From Opitutaceae bacterium (GTDB lineage: Bacteria; Verrucomicrobiota; Verrucomicrobiia; Opitutales; Opitutaceae), in contig JAEUGY010000013.1 of NCBI GenBank assembly GCA_016794625.1, forward strand, positions 1-37,293: a stretch of 37,293 nt of DNA, in the 5' to 3' direction. The notes under the pieces are model-generated. The model had not been told where the DNA came from, searched no databases, and worked only from the letters and a program-made list of their open reading frames with translations. A program made the translations under genes and the position numbers. Below are positions 7,059 through 16,281 of the stretch, in pieces. The first letter of the stretch is position 1; every line of letters begins with the position of its first letter.

Positions 7059-8582
7059 TCAGGGCAGATCGAGCGTCCGGCCGGCTTCAGCGGCGAGACG
7101 GGTGATGCGGGTGTCGATCTCTCGGCGCAGCGCCGCCTCGTCCTGCTTGACCGCACGCAATCCGTGAATCACCCGCTGTCCACCCACGTAAACCTCCTGC
7201 AGGTTCCGCAGACCGCAGGCGAGCACATAGGTGGCCACGGCGTCGTGGACGGGACCGGTGTCCGGGTCGCGGGGGTCGACGACGAGAAAGTCGGCAAACT
7301 TGCCCACTTCCAGGCTACCGACATCCTTGGCAATGCCGAGGACCTCGGCGCTGCTCAGGGTGTGCAGGTAAAGCATGTGGTAGACCGACATCGCGGTGGC
7401 CGACTTGTACTTGGTGCGGATCAAAGCCATGCCCATACGGAGATTCTGGAACGGGTCGGAGATGTCTGTGCACGACTGGTCGTCGAGGCCCACCGCAACC
7501 TTCATGCCCATCGCCTCGTAGAGGGGAATGTCGGCCACCCCGGAGGCGAGGCGGGAGTTTGACGTCGGCTGCCAGCACATGTGGGCCCCGGCCTTCGCCG
7601 CACGGCGGACGATGTCAGGCGTCGTTTGGATAAAGTGGCCGAAAATGAAGTCGGGGCCAAGCGCACCCGACTCCTCATACCAGTCGAACTTGACCTGCTG
7701 TTCAGTGACCCGTTCGGGACTCTCGAGGAAGTGGGCCTGATTGATCAGCCCGTGGCTGCGCATGGCTTTGACCTCAAGGTCGGCGGTGGCCTTGGTGGGC
7801 GCCCGCTGCAGGCCACCGGAAATCGCCATCTTCAGGAAAAGGGGATTCTTGCCGTAGTGGACCTGAGCCCACTCGATCAGCGATTTGAGCCGCGCCAGCA
7901 CCTCCTCATGGGTGCCGAACTCCGGCAGACCGACGCTGTTGATGAACCGCAGCCCGGCATCCGCCTTGCCTCGTATCTGGTTTTCCTCGTACGGACCCGG
8001 CTTGAGGACCGGCGCCGGCACCGCTTCGTTGACCCCGACCGCCGGCACGGCGACGGCACCGGAGTGCGTGAAATCATACGCGGTGGTGATGCCATTCCGG
8101 AGAAAATCAATTGATCCGTGCAGGGTGAACCAATACAGATCCTCCGCCGTGGCCCGGTCGGTGAAGGCACCAAAGCCCTTGACCCATCCGTAGAGCGTCT
8201 GGTCCGTGGCCAGGCCCCGCAGCGGGCTCATGTAAATGTGACTGTGTCCCGAGATGAAACCGGGCCCAATCAGCTTGCCCCGGGCATCGATCGTCCGATC
8301 GGCCGCGAGCCCGGCCGGCGGTGAACCCTCCGCGAGGTGGGAAATCCGGCCGTTGTCCCCCACCCTGAAATAGCCGACGAAGGGCTTCTCCTGCCCTCGT
8401 TTCATGGTGATCAACATGGCGTCCTTGACCAGGAGCGTTTCCGCCCGCGCTCCGGCCACGAGCGCCGCGAACAGCGCGATCCACAGTAACCGTTGGCGCA
8501 GGCCGGAGATCGCTCGCGGGGCTTGTCTGCGGGAAATCGATAGGAGAGCAGTCACCCCTTCATCGAAGCTTAACCCGTGCAC
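7059..8582 (-). CDS. Exported amidohydrolase (metal-dependent hydrolase, cytosine-deaminase-like class)
   Basis: A 507-residue amidohydrolase-superfamily enzyme. A hydrophobic signal (LLWIALFAALVAGARA, about residues 32-47) points to export to the periplasm. The composite domain starts LLVKDAMLITM; the metal-binding HxH is GHSHIYM (H113, H115), later ligands are in NQAHFLES and FGHFIQ, and the Asp is in VGLDDQSC. The C terminus has LGIAKDVGSLEVGKFADFLVVDP, typical of AtzA/TrzA-like enzymes. The substrate is probably a cyclic amide, amidine or guanidine-type compound; this cannot be narrowed. The ATG at 8582 leaves a long n-region; an internal GTG at 8555 is possible. It is divergent from the gene at 8745. 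Confidence 0.9.
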   Translation of the reverse strand: MHGLSFDEGVTALLSISRRQAPRAISGLRQRLLWIALFAALVAGARAETLLVKDAMLITMKRGQEKPFVGYFRVGDNGRISHLAEGSPPAGLAADRTIDARGKLIGPGFISGHSHIYMSPLRGLATDQTLYGWVKGFGAFTDRATAEDLYWFTLHGSIDFLRNGITTAYDFTHSGAVAVPAVGVNEAVPAPVLKPGPYEENQIRGKADAGLRFINSVGLPEFGTHEEVLARLKSLIEWAQVHYGKNPLFLKMAISGGLQRAPTKATADLEVKAMRSHGLINQAHFLESPERVTEQQVKFDWYEESGALGPDFIFGHFIQTTPDIVRRAAKAGAHMCWQPTSNSRLASGVADIPLYEAMGMKVAVGLDDQSCTDISDPFQNLRMGMALIRTKYKSATAMSVYHMLYLHTLSSAEVLGIAKDVGSLEVGKFADFLVVDPRDPDTGPVHDAVATYVLACGLRNLQEVYVGGQRVIHGLRAVKQDEAALRREIDTRITRLAAEAGRTLDLP

Positions 8583-8744
8583 GAAGGGCCTGCCTCCCTG
8601 AGACTTTTGAAGTTACTCTGGCACGGTAGCGCACGCGGAGCCTCGAAGTCGCGAAAGCGACCTCACCTGACTCGATTGAATCGCCCACGAGCGAGAGTTT
8701 CGGCCCAGCGGAATAAAGCGTCAGCTGGAGCTTCTCACGTGAGA

Positions 8745-9728
8745 ATGAAGACGAAGCGGTGGGTTGGGTTTTTCACGTGCCTGGCGGCGTTCCTGGCGGG
8801 GTGGACGCATAAGGTGACGGCGGGCGAAGCGTCGGCAGCGCCGATCGAGATCGGGAAGGTATCTTGGGTGCGTGACTTGGACGAGGGTCTGTCGCGCGCG
8901 AAGGCCTTGGGCAAACCGGTCTTTCTCCTGTTTCAGGAAGTGCCCGGCTGCTCGGGTTGCCAGAACTTTGGCCGCGAGGTGCTTTCGGATCCAAGGATGG
9001 TCACCGCAATCGAGACCCACTTTGTGCCCGTCTTCATTCCCAACAACCAGCCGGGCAAAGCGGCGGAGGTGCTCAAGCGCTTCGGTGAACCGGCGTGGAA
9101 TTTTCAAGTGGTGCGTTTCCTGGCGGCGGACGGCAAGGACCTCATTCCGCGCGAGGACAAAGTCTGGACCGTCCCTGCTCTCGCCCAACGGATGGTGAGC
9201 AGCTTGAAAAAGGCCGGGCTCCCTGCCTCGGAGGCGTTGCAACTCCTGGCCGGACGACCGGCGGTCGGAGGCTCGCCTCGGCAGAAAATCGCGTTTGCCC
9301 AAGCCTGTTTCTGGATCGGAGAAATGCAGTTGGGTCAAATTGACGGAGTCGAGCGCACCGAGGCCGGCTTCTTCGAGGGCCGTGAAGTCACCTTGGTGGA
9401 GTTTGACCCTCAGCGGGTCACCCTGCCCGACTTGGTCAAGGCGGCGCTGGCGCGGCACTGTGCGGACCGGATCTACGCTGCGACTCCGATGGACAAGTCT
9501 GCCGCCGAAGCGGTCGCCCCCGGGCGCCAGGTGAAGATCCTGAATGCGAGCTATCGCGCGGCACCTGCCTCAGACCAAAAGAAGCAACTCCAAGGAACGG
9601 CGGCCCAAGGCCGGTCCCTGACACCGGAGCAGGCGACCAAAGTGAATGCCTTTATCCGCACCGATCCCGCCCGGGCAGCGCGCTACCTGGCAGAATCGCA
9701 GGGCGATCTGGACGGGGTCAGCCACTGA
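8745..9728 (+). CDS. Exported thioredoxin-like (VPGUxxT-type) protein with MsrA-like C-terminal domain
   Basis: A 327-residue protein from the ATG at 8745, with a signal peptide (MKTKRWVGFFTCLAAFLAGW). Residues 40-150 are thioredoxin-like, with VPG-CSGC (C69, C72) where some homologues, as I know the VPGUxxT family, carry selenocysteine after VPG. Residues 180-240 resemble methionine sulfoxide reductase MsrA: FAQACFWIGEMQLGQIDGVERTEAGFF and VTLVEFDPQRVTLPDLV, matching the MsrA GCFWG and V-x-FDP-x-x-(I/V)-S/T regions, with catalytic-type C188 kept. The tail (TPEQATKVNAFIRTDPARAARYL) is unassigned. It probably carries out thiol/disulfide or methionine repair in the periplasm; this is inferred. 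The frame's earlier ATG (8577) overlaps the divergent gene and is unlikely. Confidence 0.82.
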   Translation: MKTKRWVGFFTCLAAFLAGWTHKVTAGEASAAPIEIGKVSWVRDLDEGLSRAKALGKPVFLLFQEVPGCSGCQNFGREVLSDPRMVTAIETHFVPVFIPNNQPGKAAEVLKRFGEPAWNFQVVRFLAADGKDLIPREDKVWTVPALAQRMVSSLKKAGLPASEALQLLAGRPAVGGSPRQKIAFAQACFWIGEMQLGQIDGVERTEAGFFEGREVTLVEFDPQRVTLPDLVKAALARHCADRIYAATPMDKSAAEAVAPGRQVKILNASYRAAPASDQKKQLQGTAAQGRSLTPEQATKVNAFIRTDPARAARYLAESQGDLDGVSH

Positions 9729-9847
9729 AACCTGCGGTCCATGTTTGCATCCGGAGGGGCTCGTCCCGCGTCCGCGCGATCCTTGGTTCTTTCGCAGTCT
9801 TTGAGGTCGTTTGGCGCTGAGCCGTGGACCGGAACGCGGATGCCCGG

Positions 9848-10996
9848 TCAGGGGCGCTCGAGCTCGACGAACTCGGTGGCAAGATGGGTGACGCGGCCGG
9901 CGGCGTCAAAATCCCAGCGCTGCAGTAAGCGCGCACCGCTGAAGTAGGTAATGCAGCGCTGGCCGGATGGCAGGGGCGGCGAGGAGGACACGAGTGTGAC
10001 CTGGCGCAGATCGCCGAGGCGCGCAAGATCCCGTTGTAAGTCGGTGCTGGCGGGGGCGAGTTGGCTCCAGAACGCGGAAGCGTAGTCCTCGGAGCGCATG
10101 GTTCCTCGCACTGCATCCTGAAGGAGTCGCTCAATCTTTGCCACCAATCCCGAGTTAGGGGGCTCCTGCACCGCCCAGCGATCCAGGTGGAATCGCTGCT
10201 GTTCCGGCCGGAGCGGGGTCCCGCCGGAGTAAAGTGTTTCGCCGAGCCGGGGGATCTCGTAGGCATGCCCCCCGCGCGCCAGTTCCTCGCCGAGGAGCAG
10301 GCGTACCGGACGTTCCTTCGCCAGATTGGAAGAGATCCAGATCTCGCCCGTCTTCAGGTCGAAGAGATTCGAGTACTGGGTCGGATTTTCGCCGGGTTGC
10401 CGGCAGGCGCGCAGGATCGCGGCGCCGGCTTCAAAGGTGGGCGCCGGCGGATTGGCCAGCCGGGTCCGCAGCACCGCGCCTCCGTATCCAAAACCCCGGC
10501 TGCGCTCTTGCCGGTCGAAGTCCAGGGCACCGTGGCGCGCGCCGATGATCACCGAGGCCCCGGTGCGGTCGGCCACCAAAAGCGTGGCCCGTGCGAACTC
10601 CGTCTCGCGATGCGTGCGGTAGAACGCGATTGCCTCGTCGACGGAGGTGCAGGTTTCCAGCATGCGCTGGCTTGAGTTGCCGCGGACCCGACGCAAGGAC
10701 GCGGCCGGTAGGTAAGTCTCCATCGCACCCGCCACCCAGTCGAACGCCAGGCCAGCGGTATTGACGCCCCCCTGCGCCCAACCGTCGTCGAAACCGACGT
10801 ACGCACAGCCCAGGTGGTCCTTGCCCGCCGGCACAAACCAAAGACGAGTCGAGGGGTTCGAAAAATCCTCGTTGTTGCAGAAGAGCACCTGTCCCGCGTC
10901 CGTCAGGACAAAGACCGTGCAAGCCGGTAGCCGAGTCGCGGACCAGGCCACGACCGACGCGAGGGCAAACACGAGGCGGCAGGGAATTTCGATCAT
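9848..10996 (-). CDS. Exported linear-amide C-N hydrolase (Ntn-hydrolase fold)
   Basis: A 382-residue protein beginning MIEIPCRLVFALASVVAWSATRLPA, a signal peptide, directly followed by CTVFVLTDAGQVLFCNNEDF. In the choloylglycine hydrolase/carcinine-hydrolase/acyl-transferase families the mature N-terminal Cys is the nucleophile; here Cys is exposed if cleavage follows LPA. NNEDF, GWAQGGVNTAGLAFDWV and LLVADRTGASVIIGA are further family marks. The start at 10996 is well supported: TTGGAGGAACTCGC lies just before the ATG, a strong ribosome binding site, and rules against the earlier in-frame ATG at 11038. It likely cleaves an amide-linked small molecule in the periplasm; the substrate is unknown. 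Confidence 0.83.
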   Translation of the reverse strand: MIEIPCRLVFALASVVAWSATRLPACTVFVLTDAGQVLFCNNEDFSNPSTRLWFVPAGKDHLGCAYVGFDDGWAQGGVNTAGLAFDWVAGAMETYLPAASLRRVRGNSSQRMLETCTSVDEAIAFYRTHRETEFARATLLVADRTGASVIIGARHGALDFDRQERSRGFGYGGAVLRTRLANPPAPTFEAGAAILRACRQPGENPTQYSNLFDLKTGEIWISSNLAKERPVRLLLGEELARGGHAYEIPRLGETLYSGGTPLRPEQQRFHLDRWAVQEPPNSGLVAKIERLLQDAVRGTMRSEDYASAFWSQLAPASTDLQRDLARLGDLRQVTLVSSSPPLPSGQRCITYFSGARLLQRWDFDAAGRVTHLATEFVELERP

Positions 10997-11281
10997 GCGA
11001 GTTCCTCCAATACCCGCCATCCAGCCCGCTTGTTGCAAGTCCCACCCGATTCCGATGCCCGCTCAGGGTCGGAGTATGTCCCGACGCTCAAACCAGGGCG
11101 GGAAATCCACGTGATCGCGGGGTAGAACGGGGCTGAGCTTTCGCCGGCGTGGTGCGATTTCGGCCGTGGGTTCCGCGCGCAAGGCGGCGTTTTCCACATC
11201 GTTGGGCAATTGTGACACGGCCGCCACGCAATCGACACGGAACCGGGGCTTAGTAGGATCGCGCCCGGCGCCTCCCTTCCT

Positions 11282-12457
11282 GTGAACCTCGTCTTCGTCA
11301 CCGAAACCTTCCCGCCGGAAATCAATGGCGTGGCGATGACCTTGCGGCAGATCGCCACCGAGCTGGGGCGGAGAGGCCATGCGGTGACCGTCTTTCGACC
11401 GCTGCGCGACGACCTGCCGGCCACCGCGCCCGACCCTACGTTTCGGGAAATTGCAGTGCCAGGGTTTCCCGTTCCGGGTTACGCCCTGATTCGCTTTGGT
11501 TTACCCGCGCGCGGGCGGTTTCTGCGCGCTTGGCGGGAGAGTCGGCCGGATCTGGTCCATGTCGCCACCGAAGGTCCCCTCGGCGCTTCCGCGATTTCCG
11601 CGGCCCGGAGCCTCGGCATTCCGGTCACCTCCAGTTTTCACACCAACTTCCACACCTACACCGGCAATTACGGGCTGCCGCTGCTTCGGCGCGCGGTGCT
11701 GGCTTGGCTGCGGCGGGTCCATAATCGCACGGCCTGCACGTTTGCGCCCACCCAGGAGTTGGTCAACGAACTGGCGGGGCTGGGGTTTCGCGATCTCGCC
11801 GTGCTCTCACGCGGGGTGGACACCCGCCGCTTCCGTCCCGAACGGCGTCAGGCCGCGCTGCGGGCTCGCTGGAAGGCCGGTCCAAACGACCCGGTGGTGA
11901 TCCACGTCGGCCGTCTCGCGGCGGAAAAGAACTATCCGCTCTTGTTTTGCGCCTTCGATGCCATCCGCGCCGCCAATCCCGCGTGCCGCTTTGTTGTGGT
12001 CGGCGACGGCCCGTTGCGTCGCCGGTTGGAACGCCAACAGCCCGACGTTTACTTTCCCGGCTTCATCGTCGGGGTGGAACTGGCCCAGTACTACGCCTCC
12101 GCCGACGTCTACCTCCACCCCAGTCTCACCGAGACCTTTGGCAATGTCCTGACCGAAGCCATGGCCAGCGGCCTGGCGGTCACGGGTTTCGACTACGCCG
12201 CCGCCCGGCAATTTCTCCGCTCCGAGGTGAATGGTCTGAGCATGCCGTGCGATCAGCCGGAGCAATTAGTGGCGGCAGGAGTCCGGCTGGCCACCGACGC
12301 GCCGCTGCGCCGGCGACTCGGCGCCGCGGCCCGTCTCGCCGTGGAAGGCCAATCGTGGGAAAAGGTCATCACCGGATTCGAGTCGCAGCTGGAAGCCATC
12401 GCCAACCGCGCGTCCGTGTCCCCGGTTCGCCCGCATCCGATTCGAAGCGCCGCCTGA
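11282..12457 (+). CDS. GT4-family glycosyltransferase (MgtA/SQD2-like)
   Basis: A 391-residue GT-B enzyme with retaining GT4 features. N-terminal acceptor-domain mark: FVTETFPPEINGVAMTL. Nucleotide-sugar-domain marks: SRGVDTRRFRP, IHVGRLAAEKNYPLL, VVGDGPLRRRLE, and the E-x7-E motif in SLTETFGNVLTEAMASG. These resemble diacylglycerol or phosphatidylinositol sugar transferases. No signal or membrane span is seen, so it likely works at the inner face of the membrane. It starts with GTG. Twelve bases downstream is an LpxH-like phosphoesterase in the same direction, an association that suggests envelope glycolipid work. Confidence 0.92.
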   Translation: MNLVFVTETFPPEINGVAMTLRQIATELGRRGHAVTVFRPLRDDLPATAPDPTFREIAVPGFPVPGYALIRFGLPARGRFLRAWRESRPDLVHVATEGPLGASAISAARSLGIPVTSSFHTNFHTYTGNYGLPLLRRAVLAWLRRVHNRTACTFAPTQELVNELAGLGFRDLAVLSRGVDTRRFRPERRQAALRARWKAGPNDPVVIHVGRLAAEKNYPLLFCAFDAIRAANPACRFVVVGDGPLRRRLERQQPDVYFPGFIVGVELAQYYASADVYLHPSLTETFGNVLTEAMASGLAVTGFDYAAARQFLRSEVNGLSMPCDQPEQLVAAGVRLATDAPLRRRLGAAARLAVEGQSWEKVITGFESQLEAIANRASVSPVRPHPIRSAA

Positions 12458-12469
12458 CGACCCACCACC

Positions 12470-13270
12470 ATGGATAAACCGCTGCTCCGCGTCCGGACTG
12501 TGATCATCTCCGACGTCCACCTGGGCACGCCGGATTGCAAGATCGAGGAAGTGAATCACTTCCTGCGCCACACCCGCTGCGAGAAACTCATCCTCAATGG
12601 TGATATCATCGACGGCTGGCAGCTGCGACGCGCCGGGCAGTGGACGCACAGCCACACGCGCTTCATTCGGATCATCCTCAAGAAACTGGAAAAGCGCGGC
12701 ACCGAGGTGATCTACCTGCGGGGCAACCACGACGACATCCTCTCCGCGTTCCTGCCGTTGAGCTTCGAACACCTTTCCTTGGTGGAGGACTACGTGCACG
12801 TGGGCCTGCGGGGCAACTACCTCGTGCTGCACGGAGATATCTTCGATACCATCACCAAGAACTTTGTCTTTCTCGCCCACCTCGGAGACTGGGGCTATCG
12901 CGCGCTGCTGCGGATCAACCGCGCCTACAACGCCTGGCGACGCTGGCGCGGCAAGGAATACTGGTCCCTGAGCAAGGCGATCAAGGCCCGGGTCAAATCC
13001 GCAGTCAGTCACGTGTCCAACTTTGAAGACCACATCGCCGACCTTGCCCGCGCGCGAGGCTGCATCGGTGTGATGTGCGGCCACATCCATACGCCCGCGG
13101 ACAAACAGCTGGGCAACATTCACTATCTCAACTCCGGCGACTGGGTGGAATCCATGACCGCGTTGGTCGAGCACCTCGACGGACGGTTCGAGTTGATCGA
13201 GTTCGCCCGTTTCCTCCAAGACCATCCCATGGCCCCGGTCCCCGCCGCCGGCGAGTTGGTGGAGTCCTGA
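12470..13270 (+). CDS. LpxH-like metallophosphoesterase (UDP-2,3-diacylglucosamine diphosphatase family)
   Basis: A 266-residue calcineurin-type phosphoesterase. All metal motifs are present in order: ISDVHLG (D15, H17), LNGDIIDGW, LRGNHDD, VLHGDIFD and CGHIHTP. The DGW and FE-DHIADLARARG stretches match the LpxH-like branch. In lipid A synthesis LpxH makes lipid X from UDP-diacylglucosamine; many LpxH-like paralogues beside glycosyltransferases have untested substrates, so exact function is uncertain. It forms a two-gene operon with the GT4 gene and is followed by two hairpins. Confidence 0.88.
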   Translation: MDKPLLRVRTVIISDVHLGTPDCKIEEVNHFLRHTRCEKLILNGDIIDGWQLRRAGQWTHSHTRFIRIILKKLEKRGTEVIYLRGNHDDILSAFLPLSFEHLSLVEDYVHVGLRGNYLVLHGDIFDTITKNFVFLAHLGDWGYRALLRINRAYNAWRRWRGKEYWSLSKAIKARVKSAVSHVSNFEDHIADLARARGCIGVMCGHIHTPADKQLGNIHYLNSGDWVESMTALVEHLDGRFELIEFARFLQDHPMAPVPAAGELVES

Positions 13271-13286
13271 ACGAGAAAACGACCCC

Positions 13287-13329
13287 GCCACCGGCTCACC
13301 GGTGGCCGATTTCCCGCGTTTTGGCGGGA
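13287..13329 (+). terminator. Double hairpin after the LpxH-like gene
   Basis: GCCACCGG-CTCA-CCGGTGGC at 13287-13306 is closely followed by TCCCGC-GTTTTG-GCGGGA at 13312-13329, starting 17 bases past the stop codon. The lack of a long T run makes it a weak intrinsic terminator, but the pair marks the end of the GT4/LpxH operon. Confidence 0.45.
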
Positions 13330-13403
13330 GAGAATTCCCGGGACCGGCAACAGCAGGTACGCGCTGCCGACGTCGGGCGCCCGAGCGCCTGCTCATTAGT
13401 TTC

Positions 13404-13433
13404 TTGTATCGCGGGCGTTGGTCAGCTTATAGA
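13404..13433 (+). promoter_or_regulatory. Candidate promoter for accB
   Basis: TTGTAT, an 18-base spacer and TATAGA give four of six matches to each sigma-70 box. It would leave a leader of about 215 bases before accB. This is the best box pair noticed in the 385-base gap 13271-13655, but it is weak evidence. Confidence 0.3.
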
Positions 13434-13529
13434 CACCCTCCCGTTTCTTGGCTCCGCGCCTGAGAACAACGCCCATGAACTCCCGAAAAGCGCCTCGAAA
13501 ATCGGCGGATTTTAATGAATTTCGGGCCG

Positions 13530-13599
13530 ATTTTCGCGATTTTCGCCCATTTTTGCGAAAAATTCAAAGATTGCACTCCGGCGCCTGAATCTTTTTGAA
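13530..13599 (+). promoter_or_regulatory. AT-rich leader with two inverted repeats before accB
   Basis: Unlike its GC-rich surroundings this stretch is rich in A and T. It holds ATTTTCGC (13530-13537) paired with GCGAAAAAT (13555-13563), then TTCAAAGATT (13563-13572) paired with AATCTTTTTGAA (13588-13599, two extra T). The two hairpins share base 13563, so they could be alternative folds in the leader RNA of accB. Regulatory role is inferred only. Confidence 0.35.
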
Positions 13600-13655
13600 C
13601 GCCACTCCGGCCTAGGACACTAACTCATTCTCTTCAACTCAACCCAGGCTCACAC

Positions 13656-14147
13656 TTGGACCTCAAACAGATCAAGCAAGTCATCGACCTGATGAAGCGT
13701 TCCGACCTTACGGCTTTCGAGCTCGAGGAGGAAGGTTTCAAGATCAAGATCAAGCGCGGCTCGGACGCGCTTCCGGTGGTCCATTCCAGCCGCGCCCCTG
13801 TCCTCACCTACCAAGAAGCCCCGGCGGCGGAAACCGCGGCGGCTCCGCGTCCCGCGGCCGCCCCGGCCCCGAGCGCGGCCCCGGCCGCGCCCGTCGACGA
13901 AGTGGGTGTGGCCTACATCAAGTCCCCCATGGTGGGCACCTTTTACCGGGCCTCCTCGCCGGAGAGCAAAGCGTTCATCGAGAACGGCGCCAAGGTCACG
14001 GAGACCTCGGTGGTGTGCATCATCGAAGCCATGAAGATCATGAATGAGATCCAGGCTGAAGCGAAGGGCACGATCCTCGAGATCCTCGTCGAAAACGGAC
14101 AGCCGGTCGAATACGGCCAGCGCCTCTTCAAGATCAAACAGGACTAG
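13656..14147 (+). CDS. accB: Biotin carboxyl carrier protein of acetyl-CoA carboxylase
   Basis: A 163-residue BCCP that carries biotin between AccC and the carboxyltransferase in fatty acid synthesis. The N-terminal helix region ([34 protein letters not shown]) is typical, then a flexible Ala/Pro linker (about 50-80) and the biotinyl domain with GTFYRAS and EAMKIMNEI, where K127 is the biotinylated lysine. It starts with TTG at 13656; the family N terminus agrees with this start. accC follows after a 90-base gap containing a strong hairpin. Confidence 0.96.
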   Translation: MDLKQIKQVIDLMKRSDLTAFELEEEGFKIKIKRGSDALPVVHSSRAPVLTYQEAPAAETAAAPRPAAAPAPSAAPAAPVDEVGVAYIKSPMVGTFYRASSPESKAFIENGAKVTETSVVCIIEAMKIMNEIQAEAKGTILEILVENGQPVEYGQRLFKIKQD

Positions 14148-14176
14148 CCTCGACGTCCGCAAGTCACTAAACACCA

Positions 14177-14206
14177 GGTGATTCGCTCAACTCTTTGAGC
14201 GTCACC
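14177..14206 (+). promoter_or_regulatory. Hairpin between accB and accC
   Basis: GGTGA-TT-CGCTCAA-CTCT-TTGAGCG-TCACC forms a 12-pair stem with a two-base bulge and four-base loop. It is followed by GGCGG...CCGCC (about 14216-14234) right before the accC ATG at 14238, where no Shine-Dalgarno is visible. It may act in RNA processing or partial attenuation that sets the AccB:AccC ratio; this is inference. Confidence 0.4.
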
Positions 14207-14237
14207 CGAGGTTTGGCGGCTTCTTATTCCGCCACCT

Positions 14238-15602
14238 ATGATTCAAAAGGTCCTCATCGCCAATCGCGGTGAAATTGCCCTGCGCATTGTTCGCGCCTGT
14301 CGCGAACTCGGCGTCAAGACGCTCGCCGTTTATTCGGAAGCCGATGTGCAATCGCTTCATGTGCAACTGGCCGACGAGGCGATTTGCATCGGTGGCCCGA
14401 AGAGCAGCGACAGCTACCTGCGGGCCGACCGCATCATCAGCGCGGCGGAAATCGCCGACGTCGATGCGATCCATCCGGGCTACGGGTTTCTCTCCGAAAA
14501 CGCGAAGTTCGCCGAGCAGTGCGAGTCCTGCAATATCAAGTTCATCGGACCGAAATCCCGCAGTATCAAAATGATGGGCGACAAAGCGGTCGCCAAGGAC
14601 ACGGTCCGCAAGGCGGGCGTGCCCATCGTCCCAGGGTCCGATGGCCCGGTTGAAAGCGAGGGCGAGGCGGTGAAGGCGGCGCGCAAGATCGGTTACCCGG
14701 TCATCATCAAGGCGGTCGCCGGTGGCGGGGGCCGCGGCATGCGCATCGCGCACAACGACGTTTCCTTCGCCAAGGAATACCATGTCGCCCGCAACGAGGC
14801 CGAAAAGGCCTTCGGCAATGGCGCGGTTTACATCGAGAAATACATCGAAAAGCCTCGGCACATCGAGTTCCAGATCCTGGCCGACAGCCACGGCAAGATC
14901 CTTCATCTCGGCGAGCGCGACTGCTCGGTCCAACGGCGGCACCAGAAGCTGATCGAAGAGTCGCCCTCCCCTTTCCTGACGCCGGGCCTGCGCAAGGCGA
15001 TGGGCAAAGCCGCGATCAAGGCGGCGGCCGCGGCGGACTACGAAAATGCCGGTACGATCGAATTCCTCGTCGATGCGAAGGGGAATTTTTACTTCATCGA
15101 GATGAACACCCGCATTCAGGTGGAGCATCCGGTGACCGAGGAATGCACCGGAATCGACCTGATTAAGCAGCAAATCCGGGTCGCCAATGGCGAAAAACTG
15201 GATTTCGACCAGGGCGACATCACGTTCAACAAGCACGCCATCGAGTGCCGGATCAACGCCGAGGACCCGGCCCGGAATTTCACCCCGTCCCCCGGTACGA
15301 TCGGCCTGTATTACGCCCCGGGCGGCCACGGCGTGCGCGTCGACAGCCATGTTTACAGCGGTTACTCGATCCCGCCCTACTACGATTCCATGATCGGCAA
15401 GCTGATCACGTACGGTCCGGATCGCAAAACCGCCTTGGAACGGATGTACCGCGCCCTGAGCGAGTACCTGATCCGCGGGATCAAGACGACCATTCCTTTG
15501 CACAAGGCGATCATGAGCGACCCGGTCTTCATCGAAGGCAAGGCCACCACCGCCTACATGGAAGAGTTCATGGCTCGTACGCCGACAGATTTGTTCACTT
15601 AA
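14238..15602 (+). CDS. accC: Biotin carboxylase subunit of acetyl-CoA carboxylase
   Basis: A 454-residue ATP-grasp enzyme that carboxylates the biotin on AccB with bicarbonate and ATP. It has the full family layout: [48 protein letters not shown], the glycine-rich ATP loop [13 protein letters not shown], catalytic [14 protein letters not shown], and the C-terminal [16 protein letters not shown]. Length is normal. It forms an operon with accB; the Asp23 gene follows after 169 bases. No accA/accD is in the window. Confidence 0.97.
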   Translation: MIQKVLIANRGEIALRIVRACRELGVKTLAVYSEADVQSLHVQLADEAICIGGPKSSDSYLRADRIISAAEIADVDAIHPGYGFLSENAKFAEQCESCNIKFIGPKSRSIKMMGDKAVAKDTVRKAGVPIVPGSDGPVESEGEAVKAARKIGYPVIIKAVAGGGGRGMRIAHNDVSFAKEYHVARNEAEKAFGNGAVYIEKYIEKPRHIEFQILADSHGKILHLGERDCSVQRRHQKLIEESPSPFLTPGLRKAMGKAAIKAAAAADYENAGTIEFLVDAKGNFYFIEMNTRIQVEHPVTEECTGIDLIKQQIRVANGEKLDFDQGDITFNKHAIECRINAEDPARNFTPSPGTIGLYYAPGGHGVRVDSHVYSGYSIPPYYDSMIGKLITYGPDRKTALERMYRALSEYLIRGIKTTIPLHKAIMSDPVFIEGKATTAYMEEFMARTPTDLFT

Positions 15603-15771
15603 CTCGCTGCGGGGAATAGAGCTACAACCTCGCTGACGTGATTCACGAGGCCGTGGGGACACGGTGGACAGCCTTCCGGGATTGCCGGTTGGTCTGAGAA
15701 AATGCGCCGTGCTTGCCTTTTTACCTGCGGTTCCTTGCAACCTTGGTCGAAAACAGACACACTAAGCCGTC

Positions 15772-16218
15772 ATGCAAGCCAGCGCCGATTTTGTCCCTCC
15801 CACCCGAATCGATGACCAACCGGAACTCGGGGAAATCAAGATCAACCACACCGTGGTTGCCAGCATCGTCCGTCTCGCGGCCTTGCAGATCAAAGGGGTC
15901 GCGGCCGTCGGCGGTGGCTTGGTGGACGGGATCAGTGAGCTGTTTTCCAAACGCGAGTCCGACGCCCGGGGCGTCAAGGTGATCGAAGACGAGACCGAAG
16001 CCTACGCGATCGAACTGCGGATCGCCGTGATCTACGGCTCCGAAATCGGACGCACCGCCTACGATGTCCAGATGGCCGTCCGTCGTCAGGTCATGGCCAT
16101 GACGGGCAAAAATGTGAACCGGGTCGATGTCATCATCGAGGGGGTGCGGCTGCCTTCCGAGGTCAACCGTCCGGACCAACCCGACGAAGTCTGGCCGGAC
16201 GCACCCGCCACCGACTGA
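15772..16218 (+). CDS. Asp23/Gls24-family envelope protein
   Basis: A 148-residue protein with the Asp23 domain (about residues 18-125): GEIKINHTVVASIVRLAALQIKGVAAVGGG, ELRIAVIYGSEI, VRRQVMAMTGKNVNRVDVIIEGVRLP. In Gram-positive bacteria Asp23 is an abundant, membrane-tethered stress protein; its role in diderms is poorly known. A charged acidic tail (PDQPDEVWPDAPATD) ends the protein. The next gene, 63 bases on, is an AmaP-like membrane protein with a related domain, matching the Asp23-AmaP partner pair. Confidence 0.87.
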   Translation: MQASADFVPPTRIDDQPELGEIKINHTVVASIVRLAALQIKGVAAVGGGLVDGISELFSKRESDARGVKVIEDETEAYAIELRIAVIYGSEIGRTAYDVQMAVRRQVMAMTGKNVNRVDVIIEGVRLPSEVNRPDQPDEVWPDAPATD

Positions 16219-16281
16219 TCGGGTCGAGGCCGCCTCGAGGTCGCCCTTGCGCCGGCGCCGATCTCCCCTCACAACCCTCGC

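Noticed and set aside
13800-13905. GC-rich Ala/Pro codon repeat as a possible tandem repeat
   Set aside because: It is the normal flexible linker of the biotin carrier protein.
14202-15740. Open frame of 512 codons opposite accC
   Set aside because: Exact antisense shadow of a well-conserved biotin carboxylase, without motifs.
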